Part shown: positions 1 through 6,891 of the stretch, in pieces
Numbering within the stretch: position 1 is the stretch's first letter
How the letters are laid out: every line of letters begins with the position of its first letter
Source of the DNA: Deltaproteobacteria bacterium
GTDB lineage: Bacteria; Desulfobacterota_C; Deferrisomatia; Deferrisomatales; JACRMM01
Direction: 5' to 3'
Length of the DNA: 13,611 nucleotides
Assembly: GCA_016218905.1 (NCBI GenBank)
Contig: JACRCS010000536.1
Coordinates: 1 to 13,611, forward strand
Notes under the pieces: generated by a model
Seen by the model: the letters and a program-made list of their open reading frames with translations, nothing else
Told to the model about the DNA's origin: nothing
The model's database searches: none
Position numbers and translations under genes: made by a program

Positions 1-1355
1 CCTGGGGCAACCGGGACTACGACGTGCACCTCCTGGTCGCGGACAAGGCCACGGACCAGAAGGGCCAGCTCTGGTTCAACACCCAGGAAAGGGACGGCTT
101 CCTGGGCGACGTGATGACGGTGAACTGGCTCTACAAGCCCTACTTCGACGTGCGCGCGCGCAGATACCGCTTCCGTTTCCTGAACGGCGGCGTGGCGCGC
201 GTTCTGAAGATCGGGCTGGTCCAGGAGGTGCCCATTGCTTTCGGGCAGCCCGGCGCCGGAGAGCTCCCCGGTCCGGCGGGCTCCAACGTCTCCTACAACC
301 GGGTGCCGTTCCACATGATCGGGAACGACGGCAACATCATGGGCCACGCGATCCCCTTTGACGGGGTGCGGGACCTCATGCACGACGGAAATCCCGATGC
401 GTGGAAGGGCCAGCTCCCGGCCGAGGTCGTAGCGGAGCGCTACGACATCATCGTCGACTTCGCCAAGCACGGCATCAAGCCGGGCGACAAACTCTACTTC
501 GTCAACGCCATGGAGCACCAGAACGGCAGGGGCTCGAAGAGGACGGTCCCGATGGCGGAGATCGTCTCCGGGCAGTACAACCCCGTCGTGCAAAACGGCC
601 GCTGGACCAACGGCGACCCGTGCGTCGGCAAGTTCCTGGAGGTGCGGGTGAAGGCCTGCGACGCCGCGCATGACGTCTGCGGCCCGAACGACCTCTCCAT
701 GGATCCGGTGAACTACGAGCCGGACAAGCAGTCGATGATTCCCCTCCCCCTGGATCGCGTGAAGAAATGCACGACGTTGCCGGATGGCTCGTGCGCGTCC
801 AACGGCGACCTGCTCAACGCCAGGCACCGCACCCATGAGTTCGTCCGCTCGCAGGGCGGCCACAACACGCCGTGGCAGATCAAGGTGAACGGAGGCGAAG
901 CCAACCCTGCGGATGGTCACCGGATTTCGGCCATCTTCAACGGAGACCCGGAGGTGATCACGATCACGGGAGGCCGCGGATGGACCCATCCCGTGCACAT
1001 CCACTTCGAGGAAGGCATGATCCTCTCGCGGGGAGGGAAACTGCCCCCCGACTGGGAGCTCTACGCCAGGAAGGACATGTACCGGATCGGACCCGAAGAG
1101 GAGAGCAAGGAAATCGAGGCCGTCTACCGGGCGAGGGACCTCCTGGGCAGCTACCCGTTGCACTGCCACAACACCACCCACGAGGACTACGCCATGCTGA
1201 TGCGCTTTGACAACCAGCCGCTTGGCTTCCTCCTGGCCGACATGCCCCTGCCCACCTTCGACGGGGTGCTCTTCGAGCCGTCCTTTGCGGTCGAGAACGG
1301 AACCGCCGAGACGGGCGACGGGATCGGACCGAAGAAAGGCGTGCCGGTACCGTAA
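1..1355 (+). CDS. Multicopper oxidase, C-terminal part (5' end outside window)
   Basis: The reading frame is open from base 3 and begins in mid-protein (WGNRDYD), so the N terminus and any signal peptide lie upstream of the window; the in-frame GTG at 24 is probably internal. The visible part holds a middle cupredoxin domain (RYRFRFLNGG near the start) and a complete C-terminal one. HPVHIH (bases 987-1004) is the HxxHxH motif that binds type 1, type 2 and type 3 coppers. HCHNTTHEDYAM (1161-1196) carries the type 1 Cys, its His at +5 and the axial Met at +10. These are the canonical laccase/CotA-like electron-entry residues, so this half looks active. MCOs oxidise phenols or metals (Cu, Fe, Mn) and reduce oxygen to water, usually outside the cytoplasm. 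The substrate cannot be read from sequence. A strong hairpin 60 bp downstream probably ends the transcript. Confidence 0.93.
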   Translation, partial: WGNRDYDVHLLVADKATDQKGQLWFNTQERDGFLGDVMTVNWLYKPYFDVRARRYRFRFLNGGVARVLKIGLVQEVPIAFGQPGAGELPGPAGSNVSYNRVPFHMIGNDGNIMGHAIPFDGVRDLMHDGNPDAWKGQLPAEVVAERYDIIVDFAKHGIKPGDKLYFVNAMEHQNGRGSKRTVPMAEIVSGQYNPVVQNGRWTNGDPCVGKFLEVRVKACDAAHDVCGPNDLSMDPVNYEPDKQSMIPLPLDRVKKCTTLPDGSCASNGDLLNARHRTHEFVRSQGGHNTPWQIKVNGGEANPADGHRISAIFNGDPEVITITGGRGWTHPVHIHFEEGMILSRGGKLPPDWELYARKDMYRIGPEEESKEIEAVYRARDLLGSYPLHCHNTTHEDYAMLMRFDNQPLGFLLADMPLPTFDGVLFEPSFAVENGTAETGDGIGPKKGVPVP

Positions 1356-1415
1356 CCTGGGGCAGTCTCCGGGGGGCCGTGACGGCGGCTCCCGGAGTGC
1401 TACCCTTGCCCTATC

Positions 1416-1449
1416 GAAAGACACGCGAGCTTCGGCTCGCGTGTCTTTC
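1416..1449 (+). terminator. Strong intrinsic-terminator-like hairpin with UUCG loop
   Basis: A perfect 15-bp stem (1416-1430 with 1435-1449) is closed by a C(TTCG)G tetraloop, an unusually stable RNA loop. The 3' arm ends in TCTTTCT, a short rather than classical U tract. It lies 60 bp after the multicopper oxidase stop and 50 bp before the next start, so it most likely ends the first transcript. Confidence 0.75.
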
Positions 1450-1499
1450 TCTGCGCATGACCGGTGAGTGAAAGTTACAATCAGGCTGAGGAGCGTTTC

Positions 1500-2222
1500 A
1501 TGACTCGCAGGCGTTTCTATCTGGTCCTGGCGGCCCTCTTCTTCGCTCTGCGCCTCGGTGCTTGCCCGGCCTGGGCCGCCGTCGGCTGCGACCTCAACGA
1601 CCCCGAGAAGGACGTGGCGAGGCTCTTCCCGGGATCGACGGGCTTCAAGGCCGTGACCGTCGAGATCCAGAAGATCGGAGACCCGAAGCTCCTACCGAGA
1701 ATCGAAGCGAGGCTCCGGGACAAGCTCCGCGGCCTCTACGAGTCGGTCGACGTTCCCTATACGATCTACGTCATCTACGCCAACGATTCGAAGATCGGTT
1801 ACATCCACGGTTTGAACCAGAAGGGCCGCTACGGGGGGATCCAGATCTTCCTGGTGCTCGACCTCGAACAGAAGATCAAGAACTATTACATTCAGAAGAT
1901 GCTCGGGTCGTACGCCGCGAAGTTCCGCGATCCCGACTTCGAGAAACAGTTCGTGGGTCTCACGCTGGCCGACTTCGACAAGTACGAGGTCGCCACGGGA
2001 CAGGCGACCGGAAAGGTCTCGGAGATCAAGAACCCCGTGCCCGAGGCCGACGCCGACTTCAAGTACATCCTGAGGGGTACGAAGAAGAACCTCATCCTCA
2101 CCAACGAATTCCTCAAGGCGTCCCCGGATCTCGCCCCGCGGAAGCCGGCCCTGGCTGCGGGAGCGGCCCCGAAGGGAGTTCCCCCGAAGGAGACCCCGCC
2201 GAAAGAAGTGCCGCCGAAATAG
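1500..2222 (+). CDS. Secreted FMN_bind-like protein without a flavinylation motif
   Basis: The product is 240 aa. ATG 1500 is chosen over the in-frame GTG 1464 because it follows GAGGAG at good spacing and opens directly into a signal peptide: MTRRR, a hydrophobic stretch to about residue 22, and likely cleavage near PAWAA-VG (about 27). Residues 108-160 resemble FMN_bind domains of RnfG/NqrC type: RYGGIQIFLVLDLEQKI followed by FRDPDFEKQFVGLTLADF, where the family has a GGxIxxLVGID strand and a DPEFxxQFxGKSL helix. The covalent FMN motif S(T)GAT is not visible; TGQATG (166-171) is a poor match. The C-terminal tail is low complexity (PPKE/PPK repeats, 228-240). It may be a flavin-free relative acting in the periplasm. 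Its place between multicopper oxidase genes suggests a redox accessory role, which is inference; the domain match is moderate. Confidence 0.7.
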   Translation: MTRRRFYLVLAALFFALRLGACPAWAAVGCDLNDPEKDVARLFPGSTGFKAVTVEIQKIGDPKLLPRIEARLRDKLRGLYESVDVPYTIYVIYANDSKIGYIHGLNQKGRYGGIQIFLVLDLEQKIKNYYIQKMLGSYAAKFRDPDFEKQFVGLTLADFDKYEVATGQATGKVSEIKNPVPEADADFKYILRGTKKNLILTNEFLKASPDLAPRKPALAAGAAPKGVPPKETPPKEVPPK

Positions 2223-2457
2223 ACCGCCGAAGACGAGGCAACGCCGCCCCGTTGCGGGCGGCGCCCATCCCTCTCCGGCCCGCCGGGCCGCCTGCTCCCG
2301 CGCCTTCCTGCTGCTCCTCCTGAAGACGTGGTGGCTTCCCACCCCAGTTTCGAGGGATGATCCTACCTGGCAAGTCCGGCGTTTTCTGGTTTCATTTCAA
2401 TTACATGTCCGGCGTCGGAGGACAGACCCGAGAGCGGTCGCCTGACAAGGAGAGATC
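2223..2457 (+). other. Intergenic leader with GC hairpins, then an AT-richer promoter-like stretch
   Basis: An 8-bp stem CGCCGCCC/GGGCGGCG (2242-2249 with 2256-2263) with a six-base loop lies 20 bp after the upstream stop, but no T run follows, so it is at best a weak terminator. CGGCCC/GGGCCG forms a second GC stem close behind. Bases about 2380-2410 are distinctly AT-richer than the surroundings and are the likeliest place for a promoter of the next gene; I could not fix -35 and -10 boxes. Confidence 0.35.
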
Positions 2458-3909
2458 ATGGATAGACGGGACTTCCTGAAGTGGAGCATCGGCGGCGTGT
2501 CGACTCTCGTCGTGGGGAGCCGGCTGCCGTGGCTGCTGAGCGGCGACGCGTTCGCACTCGCCTCGACCCAGACGCTCACGATCGAGATCACCGACGCGAT
2601 CAAGGACATGGTGACGCACAACGCCGTCAACACGGCCCAGTGCTACTTCTGGGTCTACAAGATGTCCGTCGACGGCGCCCCCATTCCGGTCGAGTGCCCC
2701 GGACCGACGATCGTGGCCCGAAAGGGCGATACGATCGCCGTCAGCATCACCAACGCTCTGGACGAGCCCCACTCCTTCGTCGTCCCGGGGATGTACGACA
2801 GCGGCGTCATCGACCCGGGAGCGACGGTGGAGGGCACCTTCACAGTCGCGGTCTCGGGGGCGCACCTCTACTACGACGACCTCAACGTCCCGGTGAACCG
2901 CGTCATGGGGCTCCACGGCGCGCTGCTCGTCCTGCCCGATGTTGCCTCGGGGGCGAAGTTCACCCCCTACGACGCGGACAGGGTGACGCCCGGGGTCCAG
3001 AAGCTCTACAACGACTTCGGCGGGAGCGCCCACTTCCCCGGCCTCCCGTGGGAACAGGGCGACTCCACCCCCTGGGTGTACGACCCCAGCGGCGCCACGC
3101 CCAACTGCACGCCCTTCCGGTCCTACATCTGGGTAACGCACCAGGCGAGCCCGAACCTCTTCGCCGAGGTGGGGAGCCTGGGCGCTGGGGAGATCTACCC
3201 GGCCACGGTCTTCGTGGAGAAGCTCCTGCGGGATCCTTTCAGCCCCACGAAGAACAACAACACCCCCCAGTACTTCACGATCAACGGTCAGTCGGGGTTC
3301 TTCTCCCACTTCAGCCCCTTCATCACTCCCCAAGGGCGGGTCGGGGAGCCGGTGGTGGTGCACATCCTGAACGCCGGCCTCTGGACGCATGCCCTGCACC
3401 TCCACGCAAACCACTTCTACGTGACGGCGCTGAACGGCGTGGTGGCCGAGAACCCCATCTGGGTGGATGTCTACAACGTGCGGCCGATGGACCGGGTCGA
3501 CTACACCATCCCCTTCATGCGGCCGCCGGACCTCCCCAACGAGCGGGGGATCGGCTACCCCGACACGCCGCTCCAGACCCTCAACGGACACCCCGTGTGG
3601 CCACCGGTCGAGGAGTTCGGGATGTACCTGCCGCCCCTCGGCACGAAGGCCGGGAACGGCGTCGAGCTCGGACAGCGGATGTCGCCCCTCTGCTATCCCA
3701 TGCACGACCACTCCGAGCCGAGCCAGACCGCTCAGGGCGGCAACTACAACTGCGGCCTCATCTCCGGGATGTACTTCACCGGGGACCGGAACACCCCCGG
3801 ACATCTGGACTTCCCGATGGATCACGACTTCCAGATGATGAACCGTAACGTCCGGGGGGTCCGCACCACGGTCCAGGCACCGGGCGTCGAGCCGATGCCG
3901 ATGCCCTAG
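2458..3909 (+). CDS. Tat-exported multicopper-oxidase-fold protein lacking type 1 Cys and N-terminal copper ligands (MCO2)
   Basis: The product is 483 aa. ATG 2458 follows AAGGAGAG. The start MDRRDFLKW is a twin-arginine signal, with a hydrophobic stretch and a likely cleavage near AFALA (about 31-35), so the protein is exported folded. Residues 45-160 form a first cupredoxin domain, but where a laccase has HxH pairs it has only H105 (DEPHSF) and YYDDL at 138-142. The C-terminal domain keeps HxxHxH (H311, H314, H316; THALHLHANHF). The usual HCH is H416-D417-H418, so the type 1 Cys is Asp, and no His stands five residues on. SGM (436-438) recalls the axial-Met loop. As read, it can offer four trinuclear-cluster histidines but no type 1 site. 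The clean ORF and intact export signal argue against a pseudogene. It may pair with MCO3 next door, or be a structural or metal-binding relative. Confidence 0.85.
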   Translation: MDRRDFLKWSIGGVSTLVVGSRLPWLLSGDAFALASTQTLTIEITDAIKDMVTHNAVNTAQCYFWVYKMSVDGAPIPVECPGPTIVARKGDTIAVSITNALDEPHSFVVPGMYDSGVIDPGATVEGTFTVAVSGAHLYYDDLNVPVNRVMGLHGALLVLPDVASGAKFTPYDADRVTPGVQKLYNDFGGSAHFPGLPWEQGDSTPWVYDPSGATPNCTPFRSYIWVTHQASPNLFAEVGSLGAGEIYPATVFVEKLLRDPFSPTKNNNTPQYFTINGQSGFFSHFSPFITPQGRVGEPVVVHILNAGLWTHALHLHANHFYVTALNGVVAENPIWVDVYNVRPMDRVDYTIPFMRPPDLPNERGIGYPDTPLQTLNGHPVWPPVEEFGMYLPPLGTKAGNGVELGQRMSPLCYPMHDHSEPSQTAQGGNYNCGLISGMYFTGDRNTPGHLDFPMDHDFQMMNRNVRGVRTTVQAPGVEPMPMP

Positions 3910-4026
3910 TGTCCCGTGCGGTTAGCTCGCGCGTCACGATCATGGGCCGAACGGCGGCGACTCAACGGCGTTCGGCCATTGCTGGGGGCCGAACTACAGG
4001 AAAGGACTACCCCGACGGGACACTAG
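3906..4026. mobile_element. MITE-like element with perfect 12-bp terminal inverted repeats
   Basis: CTAGTGTCCCGT (3906-3917) is the exact reverse complement of ACGGGACACTAG (4015-4026). The unit is 121 bp, or 115 bp if the outer TA is a target duplication as in IS630/Tc1-type insertions. Inside is a second imperfect hairpin: ATGGGCCGAACG (3942-3953) against CGTTCGGCCAT (3969-3979) with one bulged G, and GGGCCGAAC recurs at 3986-3994. No coding sequence is evident. The left repeat contains the TAG stop of MCO2, so the insertion either supplied that stop or landed on it. It separates MCO2 from MCO3 and may act as a hairpin in their mRNA. A REP-like palindromic unit is the alternative. Confidence 0.5.
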
Positions 4027-4083
4027 TCACTGCTGCCGTCCCGTCACTCGCGCGACTTCGACTCAGGCGCAAGGAGAGAGCGC

Positions 4084-6054
4084 ATGTCGTTTCAGAACCC
4101 CGCGAACAGGATCAGTCGCTGGTCCGTGCAGGGCATGGAGGGGATGTGGGCCAAGATGTTCGACCCTCCCAAGGACAGCCCCGTCACGCCCGACCAACTG
4201 GCGCCGACGAACCCGGCCCCTGAGGTCATGGCCCTGGCCGGAATGCAACGCACCCCTACGACGCCCCACACGCTCGAACCGGATCTCATGCACGGCATCA
4301 ACATCCCTACGTGGGACAATCGGCCGGGCGGAATGAACTTCTTCCTGATCCGCGACGGAGACAACCCCACCGCCGTAGGGACGTTCCCGGGACCGACGAT
4401 CCGGGTCCCGCGCGGATCCGTCTTCCATAGCCACACCCAGGGGCACGGACCGCCGCCCCACACGATCCACTGGCACGGGCTCGAGCCGACGCCCATCAAC
4501 GACGGCGTGGGGCACTGCTCCATGGAGATCGGCGACTACACCTACCAGTTCCAGCCGAACTTCGTCGGGAGCTACTTCTACCACTGCCACCGGAACACCG
4601 TGCAGCACTTCGAATTCGGTCTCTACGGGTTCTTCGTCGTGGAGCCGCCGGACGTCTACTTCGCCTCGCTCCAACCCGACGGCACCCTGAACCCCAGCAT
4701 CCCGATCGGGCGCTGCCGGGACGGCAAACGGCGCACCGCCGCCAACATGAGCGCCTTCCCGGAGTTTCCAGGGTTCAACAGCAACCCGCTGACCGCTCCG
4801 GACCCGTGGACCGGCGACCCGAGGCTCAAGTTCCTCACCGACCCCCACGCCATGACGATCGAGTACGACGTCGAGGCGCTCTGGGTCGTGGACGACCGCG
4901 ACGCCACGTGGAGCGATCTCGCCTCGGACGCGAGGGTCACGTACCCGGCGTACGGCATCAACCCGGGCGTGGACGACAACTTCAACCGCAATCCCGGCAC
5001 CGACGGCTTCTTCGCCTTCAACGACTTCAACCCCGATTACTTCTATGTGACCGGGCTTCCGGTGCCGGCTCGCAGGAGCGACCTCGGAGGCACGGGCGAG
5101 GGGACGATCCCCACCGGCACGAACATTCCGGCAGAGCTCAACAGCGGCGTCGCCGGCACCCAGGTCGCCATCGACGCCGCCGTGGACCAGACGATCCTCG
5201 TCCGCGCTCTGTGCGCCGCGTACGCGTGCGCCGAGTGGACCTTTCCGGTCGACGTCGTCATCATCGCCTGGGACGGGCGCGCCCTGGGGGTGCCTCCCTA
5301 CGGGGAGTACAACCACGCCTACCGGATCCCCGCCGGGACACCTTTCCGCACCAGCGTCGCACGCCGGTTCGACGCCCTGATCCGCTCGACGGTGGAGGTC
5401 CACGACTTCGCCGTCGTGAAGTTCATCGACACCCGGGGTGAGCAGGGAGGGCTGAACAACCTCAGCTTCGACGTGCTGCCCACCGCGGCGACCCCCCACG
5501 GGAGCACGATCCAGCCGGGCGAGAGGGTGCTGATGACGGCGAAGATCCCCGTCGACATCGGGCCGGCGGGCCCGGGGACGATCACCCCCCACGTCTCCGG
5601 CTCGGTGGTGGACGAGGCGGGCGCGCCCGTCGCCGGGGTCCTGGTCAGCGTCGAACCCATGAGCCTCGGCGGAACGAAGCCCCCTCCCGTACAGACCGAC
5701 GCCCTGGGCCGGTTCACCGTCCCTGACCTGGTGAACGGAATGTACGAGGTCACCCCTTCGCTCGAGGGCAAGGCGTTCGCGCCGACGTTCCAGCGGGTCA
5801 CCCTGAACGATCTCGACGTCGTCCTGCCCGCCTTCGTCGCCGGTCCCGGCCCGACATACGAGGCGGGCAGCTACACGAAGGAGGAAGCCCTCCGGGCGCT
5901 CAAAGGGGCCAACGGAGAGGTCACCCTCAGCCCGTCGGAGCTGGCGCGCTTCGACGTCGGGCCCATCGTCGAGGGAATGGCGACGCCCGATGGGAAGGTA
6001 GACATCAAGGACGTCGTCACGATCCTCCGGATGGCTTCGGGGTCGTCGCTCTAA
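4084..6054 (+). CDS. Multicopper-oxidase N-domain protein with carboxypeptidase-regulatory-like and dockerin-like tail (MCO3)
   Basis: The product is 656 aa. ATG 4084 follows AAGGAGAG. An in-frame TAG at 4024 with no start codon of the usual kinds between rules out an upstream signal peptide, and the N terminus (MSFQNPANRISRW) has none. The first cupredoxin domain (about 60-195) has HTIHWHG (H126, H129, H131) and YHCHRNTVQHFEFGL (H167, C168, H169, H175, L180). This gives the N-terminal type 2/type 3 histidines plus a possible type 1 Cys whose second His is at +7. A second, ligand-poor cupredoxin-like domain runs to about 495; no C-terminal HxxHxH/HCH pair follows. Residues about 504-585 form a carboxypeptidase-regulatory-like beta domain (SGSVVDEAGAPVAGV). 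The end holds a dockerin-like loop, DGKVDIKDVVTILR (636-649), with an EF-hand-type D/G/D pattern. It probably works with the flanking MCO2 and lipoprotein. Confidence 0.88.
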   Translation: MSFQNPANRISRWSVQGMEGMWAKMFDPPKDSPVTPDQLAPTNPAPEVMALAGMQRTPTTPHTLEPDLMHGINIPTWDNRPGGMNFFLIRDGDNPTAVGTFPGPTIRVPRGSVFHSHTQGHGPPPHTIHWHGLEPTPINDGVGHCSMEIGDYTYQFQPNFVGSYFYHCHRNTVQHFEFGLYGFFVVEPPDVYFASLQPDGTLNPSIPIGRCRDGKRRTAANMSAFPEFPGFNSNPLTAPDPWTGDPRLKFLTDPHAMTIEYDVEALWVVDDRDATWSDLASDARVTYPAYGINPGVDDNFNRNPGTDGFFAFNDFNPDYFYVTGLPVPARRSDLGGTGEGTIPTGTNIPAELNSGVAGTQVAIDAAVDQTILVRALCAAYACAEWTFPVDVVIIAWDGRALGVPPYGEYNHAYRIPAGTPFRTSVARRFDALIRSTVEVHDFAVVKFIDTRGEQGGLNNLSFDVLPTAATPHGSTIQPGERVLMTAKIPVDIGPAGPGTITPHVSGSVVDEAGAPVAGVLVSVEPMSLGGTKPPPVQTDALGRFTVPDLVNGMYEVTPSLEGKAFAPTFQRVTLNDLDVVLPAFVAGPGPTYEAGSYTKEEALRALKGANGEVTLSPSELARFDVGPIVEGMATPDGKVDIKDVVTILRMASGSSL

Positions 6055-6067
6055 AGGAGATGGTGCC

Positions 6068-6586
6068 ATGAAGCAGATACGGAAAGGCCTGTCCGCGTGC
6101 GCCGTCGCGCTCCTCCTGGCCGCGTGCGGAGGCGGAGGCGGGGGCGGCGGGGGGGACGGGACCCGGACCGCCGAGCTCACGTTCAGCGTCGACAGCGCCG
6201 GCACGCTCTCGGCTCCCGTCCAGGGCGTGGTCGTTTCGGCCGTCCTGCCGGCAGGGGCTACCGTCGCCACCGACCCGGGGACGACTTCCATCAGCGCGGC
6301 GGCGCTGGCCGCGGGCAAGGACCTCACGAGCCCCGACAAGATGGTGAGCGGCACCTTCTCGGCCGTGGACCGCAAGGTGCAGGTCGCGGTCGCCACCCCG
6401 GAGGAGACGTTCCTGGGAGGGAACGTCGCCACGGTCACGGTCACCTGCCCGCCGGCGACCACTGCGGCCGACTTCACCCTGGGCCCCAGCGAGTCGTTCC
6501 AGGCGGCGGGCTACGACCCCGTCAGACAGACGATCGTTGACCTGGCGACGAGGATCACACCCTCGTTGACGGTCACGTTCAGGTAG
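6068..6586 (+). CDS. Lipoprotein with poly-Gly linker and cohesin-like domain
   Basis: The product is 172 aa. The start lies 13 bp after the MCO3 stop with AAAGGAGATG overlapping that stop, so the two genes are almost certainly co-translated. The N terminus MKQIRK plus a hydrophobic stretch ends in the lipobox LLAAC (Cys20). Nine glycines follow, with no Asp at +2, which fits outer-membrane sorting in Gram-negatives. The rest is a predicted beta-sandwich: TAELTFSVDSAG, then VQGVVVSAVLPAGATV, and KVQVAVATPEETFLGGNVATVTV. The pattern of strands and the GxxATVTV stretch resemble cohesin-like domains. Since MCO3 ends in a dockerin-like motif, this protein may anchor the oxidase to the membrane. 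The cohesin assignment is by eye and only moderately secure; a plain Ig-like lipoprotein is the alternative. Confidence 0.8.
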   Translation: MKQIRKGLSACAVALLLAACGGGGGGGGGDGTRTAELTFSVDSAGTLSAPVQGVVVSAVLPAGATVATDPGTTSISAAALAAGKDLTSPDKMVSGTFSAVDRKVQVAVATPEETFLGGNVATVTVTCPPATTAADFTLGPSESFQAAGYDPVRQTIVDLATRITPSLTVTFR

Positions 6587-6891
6587 GCCTCGCTATTGCT
6601 CCGGGGTGCGGTCGAGCGAGCGCCGCACCCCGCTCTTCCGACCACGCGTTCCGGTCTGCACTCCGCCTCGAGCTTTCCCCTCTTTCTCCTTCCCGTGGGC
6701 ATCCGCTTTCCCATTCTTGGAAAGCCGCTTCCCATCACCCATCCCTCCGTGGCGCATGAGAGACCGGCGCCCTGCGCAAGCGTTGGGCCAGATCCGCGCG
6801 AGCGCGCCTTCTCGGGACTGCGGCACGTCGGATGCATACGACCAGCTCTCGCCGGTGATACTCGAAACCCGCAAAGGGGAAGGGGCGCGAG
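6587..6891. other. Noncoding stretch after the oxidase operon
   Basis: No frame here looks protein-like; open frames give Arg/Pro/Ser-rich products with no domain signal. It contains the terminator-like hairpin at 6602-6632 and a small perfect stem GCTTTCC/GGAAAGC (6705-6711 with 6719-6725) in a pyrimidine-rich stretch. I see no tRNA or convincing promoter. Confidence 0.5.
6602..6632 (+). terminator. Terminator-like hairpin after the lipoprotein gene
   Basis: CGGGGTGCGG (6602-6611) pairs perfectly with CCGCACCCCG (6623-6632) across an 11-base loop. It starts 15 bp past the lipoprotein stop. The stem is GC-rich and followed by CTCTTCC rather than a full T run, so it would be an atypical or Rho-assisted terminator for the MCO2-MCO3-lipoprotein transcript. 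Confidence 0.55.

Noticed and set aside
1464..1499. GTG 1464 as start of the FMN_bind-like gene
   Set aside because: It would add a polar stretch ahead of the signal peptide; ATG 1500 has GAGGAG and a clean signal.
2368..2383. Sigma-54 promoter (TGGCAAGTCCGGC)
   Set aside because: The spacing between GG and GC is eight bases instead of ten.
2401..3825. Minus-strand open frame (474 codons) opposite MCO2
   Set aside because: Composition is typical of antisense shadow (V, R, E, H), with no motif, and MCO2 has clear family motifs.
2458..3909. MCO2 as a pseudogene because of missing copper ligands
   Set aside because: The frame is intact, with a ribosome site, Tat signal and conserved C-terminal histidines; losses are specific rather than random.
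4063..6477. Long minus-strand open frame (804 codons) opposite MCO3 and the lipoprotein
   Set aside because: Its product is Val/Arg/Gly/His-rich with no domain; it is an antisense shadow of a well-supported gene pair in GC-rich DNA.
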